NCBI GenBank assembly: GCA_014729015.1
Contig: WJKR01000020.1
Location: 1-5,733 of the forward strand
Direction of reading: 5' to 3'
Origin: Candidatus Woesearchaeota archaeon
GTDB taxonomy: Archaea > Nanobdellota > Nanobdellia > Woesearchaeales > WJKR01
Length of the DNA: 5,733 nt
Below, piece after piece: positions 1-5,733 of the stretch. The translations under genes and the position numbers were made by a program. Position 1 is the first letter of the stretch, and the number at the start of each line of letters is the position of its first letter. The notes beneath the pieces are model-generated. The model saw nothing but the letters and a program-made list of their open reading frames with translations. It ran no database searches and was not told the DNA's origin.

Positions 1-1142
1 CGCTGACACCAGACAGCATCAGCAACCTGGCTATCGGCGACGACCAAATAGTCACTGTGGACGTCGAAGTGCCCGACGACCAAGAACTCGGTGACTACAG
101 CGGCAACATCACCATCTACGAGGGTAACACACCCCGCGCCACCGCAGACCTCGACCTCACCGTCGAACTCGGCAACCACCTCGTCATCAAGAAAGTCAGA
201 TTCACCGGAGAACGCGACAGCGACACCGCGAAAAAGGACGACGACGAGCTCAAGTGGGACGACGACGAAGAACCGCGACCAGGAGAAACAATCACCATCG
301 AAGTCGAGGTCGAGAACGACTTCGAAGACAACATCGAGATCGAAGACATCGAGATCGAAGTTCGCAACGATAATGACCTCGACTGGGACGAAGACGAGAG
401 CGTCTCAGACCTCGACGACGGCGAAGAAGACACCGCCACGTTCGAGCTCGAAATCGACCAAGACGTCGACGACGACACCTACGACATCGAGATAGAAGTC
501 ACCGGCGAAGACGAGGACGGCAACACCCACGGCGAGACCTGGACCATCGAACTCGAAGTCAAGAAGCTCGACGACGACCTCCGCATCACCGACACGCGAC
601 TCATCCCGAGCAGCTTGACGTGCGAGGACAAGAACGTCAGGCTCGAAATCACCATCGACAACGTCGGCGAAGACGACCAGAGCAGGGCAGTCCTCCTCGC
701 AGAGAACAGCCAGCTCGGCATCGAAGAAATCATCAGGTCCATCGAAGTGGACGAAGGAGAAGACGTCACGAGGACCATGCTCCTTAGCCTGGACGAGCTA
801 GAAGCAGCGGGCTCCTACCCCATCCTCATCAGCGTGTTCACCTCGGGCGACAAGGACGACCTGACAGACGTGGCCACGGTCCAGCTTCCTGTCATAAGCT
901 GCGACACCACCGACGATGAGGCAGAAGAGGAAGAAGAGGAAGGAGAGGAAGAAGACATCGAAGTCGTCACGCCGACACCGACCGTGACCGGCAGCTTCGT
1001 TGCCAGCACCAGCGGCGAGCCGAGCAAGCAATTCATCGACACCACGAGCGACCTGTACATGGGACTGCTCATCGGCATCGTAGTCCTGCTCGCAGTACTC
1101 GTCGTCGTCGCGGCAACAGCAGTGTTCGGCAAGAAAAGGTAG
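1..1142 (+). CDS. Acidic S-layer-like surface protein with Ig-like repeats and C-terminal membrane anchor (5' partial)
   Basis: The reading frame is open to the left edge (first full codon at 3, beginning LTPDSISNLAIGDD), so the start lies outside; the GTG at 57 is internal. About 379 residues are visible. They read as beta-rich Ig/CARDB-like modules: the end of one (about 1-55), a very acidic second (about 60-188) and a third (about 189-300) with Cys207 and Cys300 near its ends, a plausible disulfide. A Glu-rich linker (about 304-321) and a TPTPTVTG stretch (about 323-330) follow. A hydrophobic helix at 353-375 ends in GKKR, which suggests an outside-facing protein with a short basic cytoplasmic tail. 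This layout is familiar in archaeal, particularly DPANN, putative S-layer proteins. An adhesin or other envelope protein is also possible. The acidity is far above that of the neighbouring genes and probably reflects the extracellular location. The TAG stop is followed at once by an oligo-T tract. Confidence 0.8.
   Translation, partial: LTPDSISNLAIGDDQIVTVDVEVPDDQELGDYSGNITIYEGNTPRATADLDLTVELGNHLVIKKVRFTGERDSDTAKKDDDELKWDDDEEPRPGETITIEVEVENDFEDNIEIEDIEIEVRNDNDLDWDEDESVSDLDDGEEDTATFELEIDQDVDDDTYDIEIEVTGEDEDGNTHGETWTIELEVKKLDDDLRITDTRLIPSSLTCEDKNVRLEITIDNVGEDDQSRAVLLAENSQLGIEEIIRSIEVDEGEDVTRTMLLSLDELEAAGSYPILISVFTSGDKDDLTDVATVQLPVISCDTTDDEAEEEEEEGEEEDIEVVTPTPTVTGSFVASTSGEPSKQFIDTTSDLYMGLLIGIVVLLAVLVVVAATAVFGKKR
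331..360 (+). repeat. Perfect tandem 15-bp duplication inside the surface-protein gene
   Basis: The unit acatcgagatcgaag occurs twice without mismatch and in frame, encoding the alternating acidic/hydrophobic stretch IEIEDIEIE of the second Ig-like module. The 15-bp length keeps the reading frame. It looks like a recent duplication or slippage event in low-complexity coding DNA. Confidence 0.85.
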
Positions 1143-1143
1143 A

Positions 1144-1158
1144 ATTATTTTTTTCTTA
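1144..1158 (+). terminator. Oligo-T archaeal terminator of the surface-protein gene
   Basis: A T-rich tract containing seven consecutive T residues (1148-1154) starts a few bases after the TAG stop at 1140-1142, with no stable hairpin needed. Archaeal RNA polymerase terminates at such oligo-T runs. It fills the short gap before the convergent Taw3 gene, whose stop is at 1159-1161. Confidence 0.6.
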
Positions 1159-1758
1159 TCATTCTTTCTCACTACCGCCGATGGCTAATCGTAACGCTTC
1201 CATCTTCTCGCGAGACAGCAGCAACTTCTCGTTCGCCTTCATGACCAAGAACTTGATGTATTGCTCATCGAACAACAACTTCCCACCACTACTAAGAGGA
1301 GTGTCGACCCGTTCATTGCCCACTATCTCGATCATCACCCGCTCCTTATCCTTCGCGCCCACACTGATAATACCGGAACGCTTCCAACCCTCGCCCTGGC
1401 ACACCCTCAACAACCACTCAGCAGCAGCCTGATCCTTACACGCGACATGGAAGATGGGCGGCTCCATGCGCAGCCACAACGTCTCCTGAGGAATACCCTG
1501 TAACACCTGCAGAACATCCTTGGCGTGCGCGACATCATGCGTGACAAACAACCACTCCGCATCATGCTTCTTCCCAGAAACAGGCTCCTTGAAGACATTG
1601 ATACGACCAGCACAACTAGAAGTGGTATAATACTCATCCAACGCATTAATAGTCTTGATGAACGGCCACGCCTGCTCGTCCACCTCGCCCTTGCGAGAAT
1701 TGTCAGACCTGCCTAGCCTATGCAACACCTTCCGCTTCGTGGACACGAAACCCTTCAT
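1159..1758 (-). CDS. taw3: Taw3/TYW3-family tRNA wybutosine-derivative N4-methyltransferase
   Basis: This is recognised as the TYW3 family, SAM-dependent enzymes that methylate N4 of the 7-aminocarboxypropyl-demethylwyosine intermediate at position 37 of tRNA-Phe, stabilising codon reading. The 199-residue length is usual for the family. Visible landmarks in order are KGEVDE (23-28), the signature TTSSCAGRI (45-53), WLFVTHD (69-75), EPPIFHVAC (99-107), GWKRSGI (124-130), the IEI strand (143-145) and a C-terminal helical segment with LVMKAN (171-176). The ATG at 1758 has no convincing Shine-Dalgarno site upstream, and a T-rich TATA-like element sits about 27 bases away, which suggests a leaderless transcript. 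The other wyosine-pathway genes (Trm5, Taw1, Taw2) are not in this window. The product is expected to be a soluble cytoplasmic enzyme. The family call is firm; the exact tRNA product in this organism is inferred. Confidence 0.92.
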   Translation of the reverse strand: MKGFVSTKRKVLHRLGRSDNSRKGEVDEQAWPFIKTINALDEYYTTSSCAGRINVFKEPVSGKKHDAEWLFVTHDVAHAKDVLQVLQGIPQETLWLRMEPPIFHVACKDQAAAEWLLRVCQGEGWKRSGIISVGAKDKERVMIEIVGNERVDTPLSSGGKLLFDEQYIKFLVMKANEKLLLSREKMEALRLAIGGSEKE

Positions 1759-1781
1759 AGCGGCAAGAAAGCACGTGATTG

Positions 1782-1789
1782 ATTAAAAA
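1782..1789 (-). promoter_or_regulatory. Possible TATA-like box for leaderless taw3
   Basis: On the minus strand the 32-bp gap between the upstream stop and the taw3 ATG holds TTTTTAAT, centred about 27 bases before the ATG at 1758. That is the spacing expected if transcription starts at the start codon itself, and it fits the absence of a Shine-Dalgarno site. The same T run could instead terminate the upstream nucleotidyltransferase transcript, and the match to the archaeal TATA consensus is only moderate. Confidence 0.35.
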
Positions 1790-1790
1790 C

Positions 1791-2591
1791 TTACTGCTTC
1801 TCCACGAACTTCCGCAACGTCGTCACGAACTTCTCAGCCTCAGCGACCAACTTGTCGAACTCAGACCCCTTCATCGACTTCCTCTTCCGATGCAGGACAT
1901 CCTTAGACAACGTATAGAACTTCCGCATCGACCCCGGCACCCAGGACGGCAACAACCTCTTCTTCACCATCTTGTCCTGCAACAAATCAGCCACGTGCTC
2001 AGGAGACGGCGGCACCTCATTGACGCTCATCAGCGCGGCATGCGCGGCGTCCACCACCGACCAGTACAAATCAACGACGGCCTGCAACACGTGCCAATCG
2101 GTGTTGTTCAACGTCTGGCTAGCACGGGACAAGTACGTCCACACACTCTCAGGAGAAGGCCTGATGCGCCCCTGATGCAGCAATAACTGCAACGGATCAA
2201 AAAACCCGGTATCCAACAAGGGATAGCCGTCACGCAAGATATTGATCGCTACGGGATCGCCACAGCGCACGTACTCCCAGAACGCCGAGAACTTCAGCGT
2301 CGTGACGTGCAGCCGACGAGAGATGTCACGGATCAGCTTGCCAGAAATCACGCGATACGTCTGGATCAGTTCAGGAGTCAACCGCAACGACACGTCATCA
2401 ATCACCACAAGTACGTCAACATCGTTCGCGCCCTGCTTCTTACGAGCAGTACTGCCGAACAACACGATAGCCTTGACGAGGTCCCTACACTCCTCGTGGC
2501 ACCGCTTCGCGAAGCTGTACGCAAGATCAATATCGTCCTTCTCGTACTGCTCCTCGGCGCGGTGACGCCGTTTCTCGATAGAGAAATCCAC
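1791..2591 (-). CDS. MNT-type nucleotidyltransferase fused to a HEPN-like helical domain
   Basis: The N-terminal half is a minimal nucleotidyltransferase of the DNA-polymerase-beta superfamily: after a helix comes VLFGSTARK (43-51) with the GS and R of the signature, then DVDVLVVID (57-65) carrying the paired metal-binding Asp57 and Asp59. The usual third carboxylate is not obvious in the following strand (LHVTTLKFSAFW, 94-105). The C-terminal part (about 145-266) is all-helical and resembles HEPN domains (DLYWSVVDAAHAALM at 174-188, then a long C-terminal helix), without a clear RxxxxxH RNase motif. In archaea, separate MNT and HEPN proteins often form toxin-antitoxin pairs in which the MNT enzyme modifies the HEPN RNase; here both parts are in one 266-residue chain, so a housekeeping or signalling role is as likely. 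The GTG at 2591 is chosen because GAGGTGA lies 9 bases upstream and an in-frame TGA stop closes the frame before it. An upstream TATA box indicates its own promoter. Confidence 0.85.
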   Translation of the reverse strand: MDFSIEKRRHRAEEQYEKDDIDLAYSFAKRCHEECRDLVKAIVLFGSTARKKQGANDVDVLVVIDDVSLRLTPELIQTYRVISGKLIRDISRRLHVTTLKFSAFWEYVRCGDPVAINILRDGYPLLDTGFFDPLQLLLHQGRIRPSPESVWTYLSRASQTLNNTDWHVLQAVVDLYWSVVDAAHAALMSVNEVPPSPEHVADLLQDKMVKKRLLPSWVPGSMRKFYTLSKDVLHRKRKSMKGSEFDKLVAEAEKFVTTLRKFVEKQ

Positions 2592-2600
2592 CCTCCAAGC

Positions 2601-2607
2601 TCACCTC
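2601..2607 (-). promoter_or_regulatory. Shine-Dalgarno site GAGGTGA of the nucleotidyltransferase gene
   Basis: Read on the minus strand, GAGGTGA is fully complementary to the conserved 3' end of archaeal 16S rRNA and lies 9 bases before the GTG start at 2591. The nearer GGAGG directly abuts the GTG and is too close to act. This site fixes the choice of a GTG start. Confidence 0.7.
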
Positions 2608-2630
2608 TTCATTCCTCACTTCTCTCTTCC

Positions 2631-2645
2631 TATATATAGCTTTCT
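2631..2645 (-). promoter_or_regulatory. Archaeal TATA box with BRE-like flank for the nucleotidyltransferase gene
   Basis: The minus strand carries TATATATA (2638-2631) preceded by the purine-rich AGAAAGC, which resembles a TFB recognition element. A start site about 25 bases downstream would fall near 2608-2611 and give a leader of roughly 17-20 bases containing the GAGGTGA site. The element overlaps the stop codon of the upstream TIM-barrel gene, so the nucleotidyltransferase can be transcribed separately from the operon before it. Confidence 0.65.
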
Positions 2646-4701
2646 ACTCCAACGGCACCTCGGTCCAAGGACGCCAATCATTCGACGGCACATACGCGCC
2701 TGCGATGAAGAACGGCGGCGCGTTATACCCAAAGTGCTGGTGTTGCACCTGGTTGAACCGGGGCAACCGACCGACACCGTACACCGGGCTGCCCACCAAG
2801 CGCATCGTATCAGGCAACGCCGTCGTAATGTTGAACGATCCTGGTTCGACGGTCATATCCCGCATGCCCAGCTTCTCCATACGCTTCATGAACTCCTTCA
2901 TCGGCACATTCCCCTGGCCGGGCGTCAAGTGCTCATCACCATACCCATAATTGTCCGTCAAGTGCAAATGCCCGACAACGCCGTCCTTCACCAACTTCTC
3001 CGTCTCATTCAGCATCCACTTCTCGAACGCCTTCTCCCGCTCCTCAGCAGTCTTGTACTTCTCGTTACCATGCTCATCAAGAGGATTAAAATACTGCCGC
3101 CACATATTCATGTGACCAATGTCCAACGTCGCCTGAATATGGTTCTGCGCCTCCTTCAAGCCCTGCTCCTTACTACTGACCTTGTGCTCGCGCAACAACT
3201 GCTCCGCCATCTGCTTCCGGCTCTCTTCCACGACGCGCCGCATCTCCTCAGGATGCGAGCCGTACACGTGCTGGTCCCAGTTCTCAGGAGCGGCGTACAA
3301 CGGCTGGGACAACCGCTTCCTCTTCGTCTCTTCACGGGCCATCAAGCCGATCTTAGCGATGCTCTCAGCAGTCTTTTCCAAGCCGTAATTCTCAGCGGTC
3401 TGCATGTTCTTGATCATGTCCTCGTACTGCTTCGCCTGCGCGTCAGCAGCAGCAGACGACTCGTGGATGTGACGCATGTGATTCTCGGCATCCTTGATAT
3501 CTTCCTTAATCATCTCGGTCGGGAGCTTCCAATCACCACGCAAGAACGACCTTGACTGGACGCCGTAACGCTCGTCAACGAGCTGGCGCAACCGATCGCG
3601 CTCCTCAGGAGGCAAGTCACCCTCATACGCCTCGTACAGCTTCAACGCCTCACGAAGCTTCCGCTGCTGACGTTGGTGCATCTCATACATCTGCGCATGA
3701 TACAAGCTACTCCCTTTGAACTGCAACACCCGGTTCTCCAACTCCGTGCGCGCATACAACTCCTCAGGCGTCACCTCATTGGCAGGATGCGTCTTGTTCC
3801 ACTCCTCGGCGCGCTTGACGAAATTGTCCCATGTCAACCGCTGCACACTAAAATTCATGCCTTCAGGATTCCACTCGGGCACGCGCTCAAACAAGACGCT
3901 CACGTTGTTGGTGTGCCTCGGGATGACCTTCCCATCCACCGTGACCCAATCATCAGCGGACACCTGATGCTTCACCACGTTGTCCTGCTCATCCTTGACG
4001 TCGACGACCTTGCCTACCATGTCAGGCAGGTCCTTGCCGACAGTCTTGTAAATGGGCTCGTACACCTCCTTGTCCTTCTGGATACCCTCGATGAACTTCC
4101 CTGTCCTCTTGTCAACGACCAGCAACTGCGTATCCTTATCCTCGGTATCATACCCCTTGAACATCCACTGCTTCTCGTTCTGCAACGTCCGCTTCCCGGC
4201 ATAGGTCATCGGGCGCTGCCACTCAGACAAATGGAACACAATCGCGCCGCCGTCGGTCACGTCACCAGCGAAGTTGATCGCCCGCTTCACCTCGCGCAAC
4301 GCCTCCTCGCGCTGCGCCCCACTAAAACCGCCCTGACCGATGCCCGCGAGCGACTCATTATGCACCGACGCATGCACCGACGACTTGATATCATTGATAG
4401 TCAACAACTCCTTCATGTCCCGCCGCTCCTCGCTGCCGTACGACTCGGGCGTCGGCTGCTGCGACGTCCCCTTACCCTTACCGATGAATTCGAACTCGAG
4501 CTTGCCAGCGCCCTCCATGATGCGGGACTTGACGGACTCCAGCGCGTTCCCCATAGGATTCGTCGTGGTGCCGAGATCAGCGGTGCCGAAGCTCAACGCA
4601 TCCCCAACCGCTTCCTCGTCCTCGCTCATCATCGGCTCAATCACCTGATGGCTGCTCAGCTGGTCCATCCCCCCATAATACTCATTACTGGTAAACTGCA
4701 C
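2644..4701 (-). CDS. Xylose-isomerase/AP-endonuclease-2-like TIM-barrel protein with a large inserted domain
   Basis: All eight barrel strands can be traced (numbering from the GTG at 4701): LSFGTADLGT (36-45), LEFEFIGK (68-75), IKSSVHASVH (105-114), GAIVFHL (152-158), then LYAAPENW (468-475), TLDIGH (525-530), GHLHLTDNYGYG (577-588) and TVEPG (617-621). Candidate metal ligands of this superfamily are in place: Glu473, Asp527, His530, His578/His580 with Asp583, and Glu619. The barrel is interrupted after strand 4 by about 300 residues (roughly 160-465): a beta-rich part first, then charged helices likely to form coiled coils. Related proteins are sugar-phosphate isomerases/epimerases or endonuclease IV; the substrate here cannot be told. 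At 685 residues it is over twice the usual size. The ATG at 4746 has no Shine-Dalgarno site; the GTG at 4701 has AGGAGG 7 bases upstream and is preferred (ATGs at 4707 and 4668 are alternatives). It overlaps the preceding gene by 17 bases, so translational coupling is likely. Confidence 0.82.
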   Translation of the reverse strand: MQFTSNEYYGGMDQLSSHQVIEPMMSEDEEAVGDALSFGTADLGTTTNPMGNALESVKSRIMEGAGKLEFEFIGKGKGTSQQPTPESYGSEERRDMKELLTINDIKSSVHASVHNESLAGIGQGGFSGAQREEALREVKRAINFAGDVTDGGAIVFHLSEWQRPMTYAGKRTLQNEKQWMFKGYDTEDKDTQLLVVDKRTGKFIEGIQKDKEVYEPIYKTVGKDLPDMVGKVVDVKDEQDNVVKHQVSADDWVTVDGKVIPRHTNNVSVLFERVPEWNPEGMNFSVQRLTWDNFVKRAEEWNKTHPANEVTPEELYARTELENRVLQFKGSSLYHAQMYEMHQRQQRKLREALKLYEAYEGDLPPEERDRLRQLVDERYGVQSRSFLRGDWKLPTEMIKEDIKDAENHMRHIHESSAAADAQAKQYEDMIKNMQTAENYGLEKTAESIAKIGLMAREETKRKRLSQPLYAAPENWDQHVYGSHPEEMRRVVEESRKQMAEQLLREHKVSSKEQGLKEAQNHIQATLDIGHMNMWRQYFNPLDEHGNEKYKTAEEREKAFEKWMLNETEKLVKDGVVGHLHLTDNYGYGDEHLTPGQGNVPMKEFMKRMEKLGMRDMTVEPGSFNITTALPDTMRLVGSPVYGVGRLPRFNQVQHQHFGYNAPPFFIAGAYVPSNDWRPWTEVPLE

Positions 4702-5272
4702 GATCATCCCTCCTATCCAGATCATACAACCCGTCCTGCACGTCATGCATGCGCTGATCCAAACGCTTCAACACCTCTTCGGTCCTCGCAAGGTAGTTCC
4801 CGCGCTCCTGATCGACGCGGCTCAGCTCCTGAGACGAGTACCCCTCGGTGATGGTGTCCGTCTGCTCGCGAAGCTCAGCGACGCGACGCTGCTCCTCAGA
4901 CGTCATGTACCCCTTCTCCTCGATGGAGCGCAACTCGTTGTACAGGTTGTAGTCAGACAGCTCGTACAAGTTGTTCGGCATGAGCCGCTCCAAAAGGCTG
5001 CCGTACGTGACGTGCTCAGGAGTCTCTTCAGGAGCCTCATCGCCCACCGCTTCCTCGAGCGACGCAGCCGACTGCTCCTCATAGGCTCGTTCCCCTTCCA
5101 ATTCAAGCTCTTCCATGCTCTCATCCAACTGCTGCTTGGTCCTCTGGAGCTCCTCCTCCTTCTCCTGCCGCAGTCGCTCCAACTCCTGCCGCCGTCGCAT
5201 CTGCAACTCCTTCAAGCGCTTGACGCGCTCAGCAGGGGGGAGATGCTTGATATCAGCTTCGGTATTGACCAT
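4685..5272 (-). CDS. Hypothetical coiled-coil protein
   Basis: I do not recognise a named family. The 195-residue product begins MVNTEADIKHLPPAERVKRL, then has a long, highly charged helix (about 14-67, rich in Glu, Arg, Gln and Leu) predicted to form a coiled coil. An acidic Pro-containing linker (about 72-87) is followed by a short tyrosine-rich segment (YGSLLERLMPNNLYELSDYNLYNELR, about 90-115, split here only by description) and further charged helices to the end. There is no signal peptide or membrane segment, so a cytoplasmic structural or scaffold role is plausible. The ATG lies 3 bases after the stop of the upstream gene with no strong Shine-Dalgarno site, so its translation probably depends on the preceding gene; its own 3' end overlaps the TIM-barrel gene by 17 bases. 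The position argues for joint function with both neighbours. Confidence 0.78.
   Translation of the reverse strand: MVNTEADIKHLPPAERVKRLKELQMRRRQELERLRQEKEEELQRTKQQLDESMEELELEGERAYEEQSAASLEEAVGDEAPEETPEHVTYGSLLERLMPNNLYELSDYNLYNELRSIEEKGYMTSEEQRRVAELREQTDTITEGYSSQELSRVDQERGNYLARTEEVLKRLDQRMHDVQDGLYDLDRRDDRAVYQ
4709..4714 (-). promoter_or_regulatory. Shine-Dalgarno site AGGAGG inside the coiled-coil gene, serving the TIM-barrel gene
   Basis: AGGAGG on the minus strand sits 7 bases before the GTG at 4701 and only 1 base before the ATG at 4707. Good spacing favours the GTG as the true start. The site lies in the last codons of the preceding reading frame, as expected for coupled genes. Confidence 0.6.
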
Positions 5273-5275
5273 GAC

Positions 5276-5733
5276 TTACCAACTCAACAACTGGTGCGCC
5301 TTCTTGTAGTTCTTGTACGCCTGCCACATAGGTCTCGCAGCGGTCTTCGCGGCAGCCGCCGAGGAAGAAGGATTGAAGCCTGCACCAACCTTCGACTTCT
5401 TGAACGAGAAGGAAGGGATGAGACCACCCACCAATTCACCAACGCCCTTGAATATCTCCACGAACGGCTCCAGTGGCGTGTCACCAACCGCCGGCCTGAA
5501 CTTCACCTTCTTCTTGTCCTTCGGCTGCGCAGAAGCACCGAACTTCTTATGGACATCCCTGTCGAACACGTCCTTACCCGCATCGTTCAAGTACTTCTCC
5601 AAGTCGTCGCCGAGCTCGTCCATGGCCGCGCTGACCGACTCGTCCACCAAGAACAACAAGTTGCGTTCCTCGTCCTCCTTGAGCTTCTTGTACCGCTCGA
5701 TGTGATTATCGCTCCAACCATAGGCGCGCAGCG
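5276..5733 (-). CDS. Hypothetical charged protein, first gene seen of the operon (5' partial)
   Basis: No named family is recognised. The frame stays open from the TAA stop at 5276-5278 to the right edge of the window, adding LRAYGWSDNHIERYKKLKED and a few more residues ahead of the TTG at 5659. That upstream stretch looks like real protein, so the gene starts outside the window and the TTG is probably internal; the nearest AGGAGG is about 14 bases before it, too far for a good site. Of about 151 visible residues, the first 70 are charged and helical, a middle segment rich in Lys and Asp follows, then a mildly hydrophobic GVGELVGGLIPSF, a Ser/Ala low-complexity run (SSSAAAAKTAA), and an aromatic/basic tail ending QLLSW. 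No clear membrane helix is seen. The stop is 3 bases before the coiled-coil gene, indicating one transcript. Confidence 0.75.
   Translation of the reverse strand, partial: LRAYGWSDNHIERYKKLKEDEERNLLFLVDESVSAAMDELGDDLEKYLNDAGKDVFDRDVHKKFGASAQPKDKKKVKFRPAVGDTPLEPFVEIFKGVGELVGGLIPSFSFKKSKVGAGFNPSSSAAAAKTAARPMWQAYKNYKKAHQLLSW

Noticed and set aside
57..59. GTG as the start of the surface protein
   Set aside because: The frame upstream is open to the edge and encodes a sensible continuation of an Ig-like module (SNLAIGDDQIVT), so the gene is cut by the window.
116..478. Minus-strand serine-rich reading frame inside the surface-protein gene
   Set aside because: The Ser runs are the complement of Asp/Glu-rich codons of the real plus-strand gene.
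910..960. Purine-rich GAA/GAG tract considered as a regulatory or structural repeat
   Set aside because: It is fully explained as Glu codons of the acidic linker before the membrane anchor.
2734..3555. Plus-strand reading frame of 273 codons
   Set aside because: It is antisense to the barrel C-terminal half and helical insertion, and its Leu/His/Arg-rich low-complexity translation has no ribosome binding site in support.
3673..4851. Long plus-strand reading frame of 392 codons opposite the TIM-barrel gene
   Set aside because: Its product is rich in Leu, His, Arg and Pro with no domain pattern, while the minus strand gives a traceable TIM barrel with catalytic residues. It is an antisense shadow caused by C-rich third positions.
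5657..5659. TTG as the start of the first operon gene
   Set aside because: The frame stays open to the window edge with protein-like sequence, and the possible Shine-Dalgarno site is too far from the TTG.
1..5733. CRISPR array, tRNA, rRNA or insertion sequence
   Set aside because: No regularly spaced repeats, cloverleaf-like segments, terminal inverted repeats or transposase motifs were seen; nearly all bases are accounted for by protein genes.

Overview
The window looks archaeal, and most likely comes from a DPANN-type lineage such as Woesearchaeota; that placement is inference. The supports are a Taw3-type wyosine tRNA enzyme, a TATA box with a purine-rich BRE-like flank, a GAGGTGA ribosome binding site, an oligo-T terminator, an acidic surface protein with a C-terminal membrane anchor, and a nucleotidyltransferase-HEPN fusion and an enlarged TIM-barrel protein of kinds I associate with these genomes. 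GC content is moderate to high with C-ending codons preferred. Coding density is very high, and no gene-free stretch exceeds about 60 bases.

Layout. From the left edge to 1142 (+) is the 3' part of an Ig-like, highly acidic cell-surface (S-layer-like) protein ending in one transmembrane helix. It is convergent with the rest of the window, which is all on the minus strand. In transcription order from the right edge these are: a truncated hypothetical protein (5733 to 5276), a coiled-coil hypothetical protein (5272 to 4685), a 685-residue xylose-isomerase-like TIM-barrel protein carrying a large insertion (4701 to 2644), an MNT-HEPN fusion (2591 to 1791) and Taw3 (1758 to 1159).

How they work together. 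The first three minus-strand genes are packed with a 3-bp gap and a 17-bp overlap, so they are probably one translationally coupled operon, and their products may act together. The MNT-HEPN gene has its own TATA box and Shine-Dalgarno site just after the operon. Taw3 probably has its own leaderless promoter in the 32-bp gap before it. The strongest candidate for something undescribed is the three-gene operon built around the TIM-barrel protein: the metal-site residues look intact, but an insertion of roughly 300 residues splits the barrel after strand 4, and the two partner proteins have no recognisable family. No RNA genes, mobile elements or CRISPR arrays were seen.
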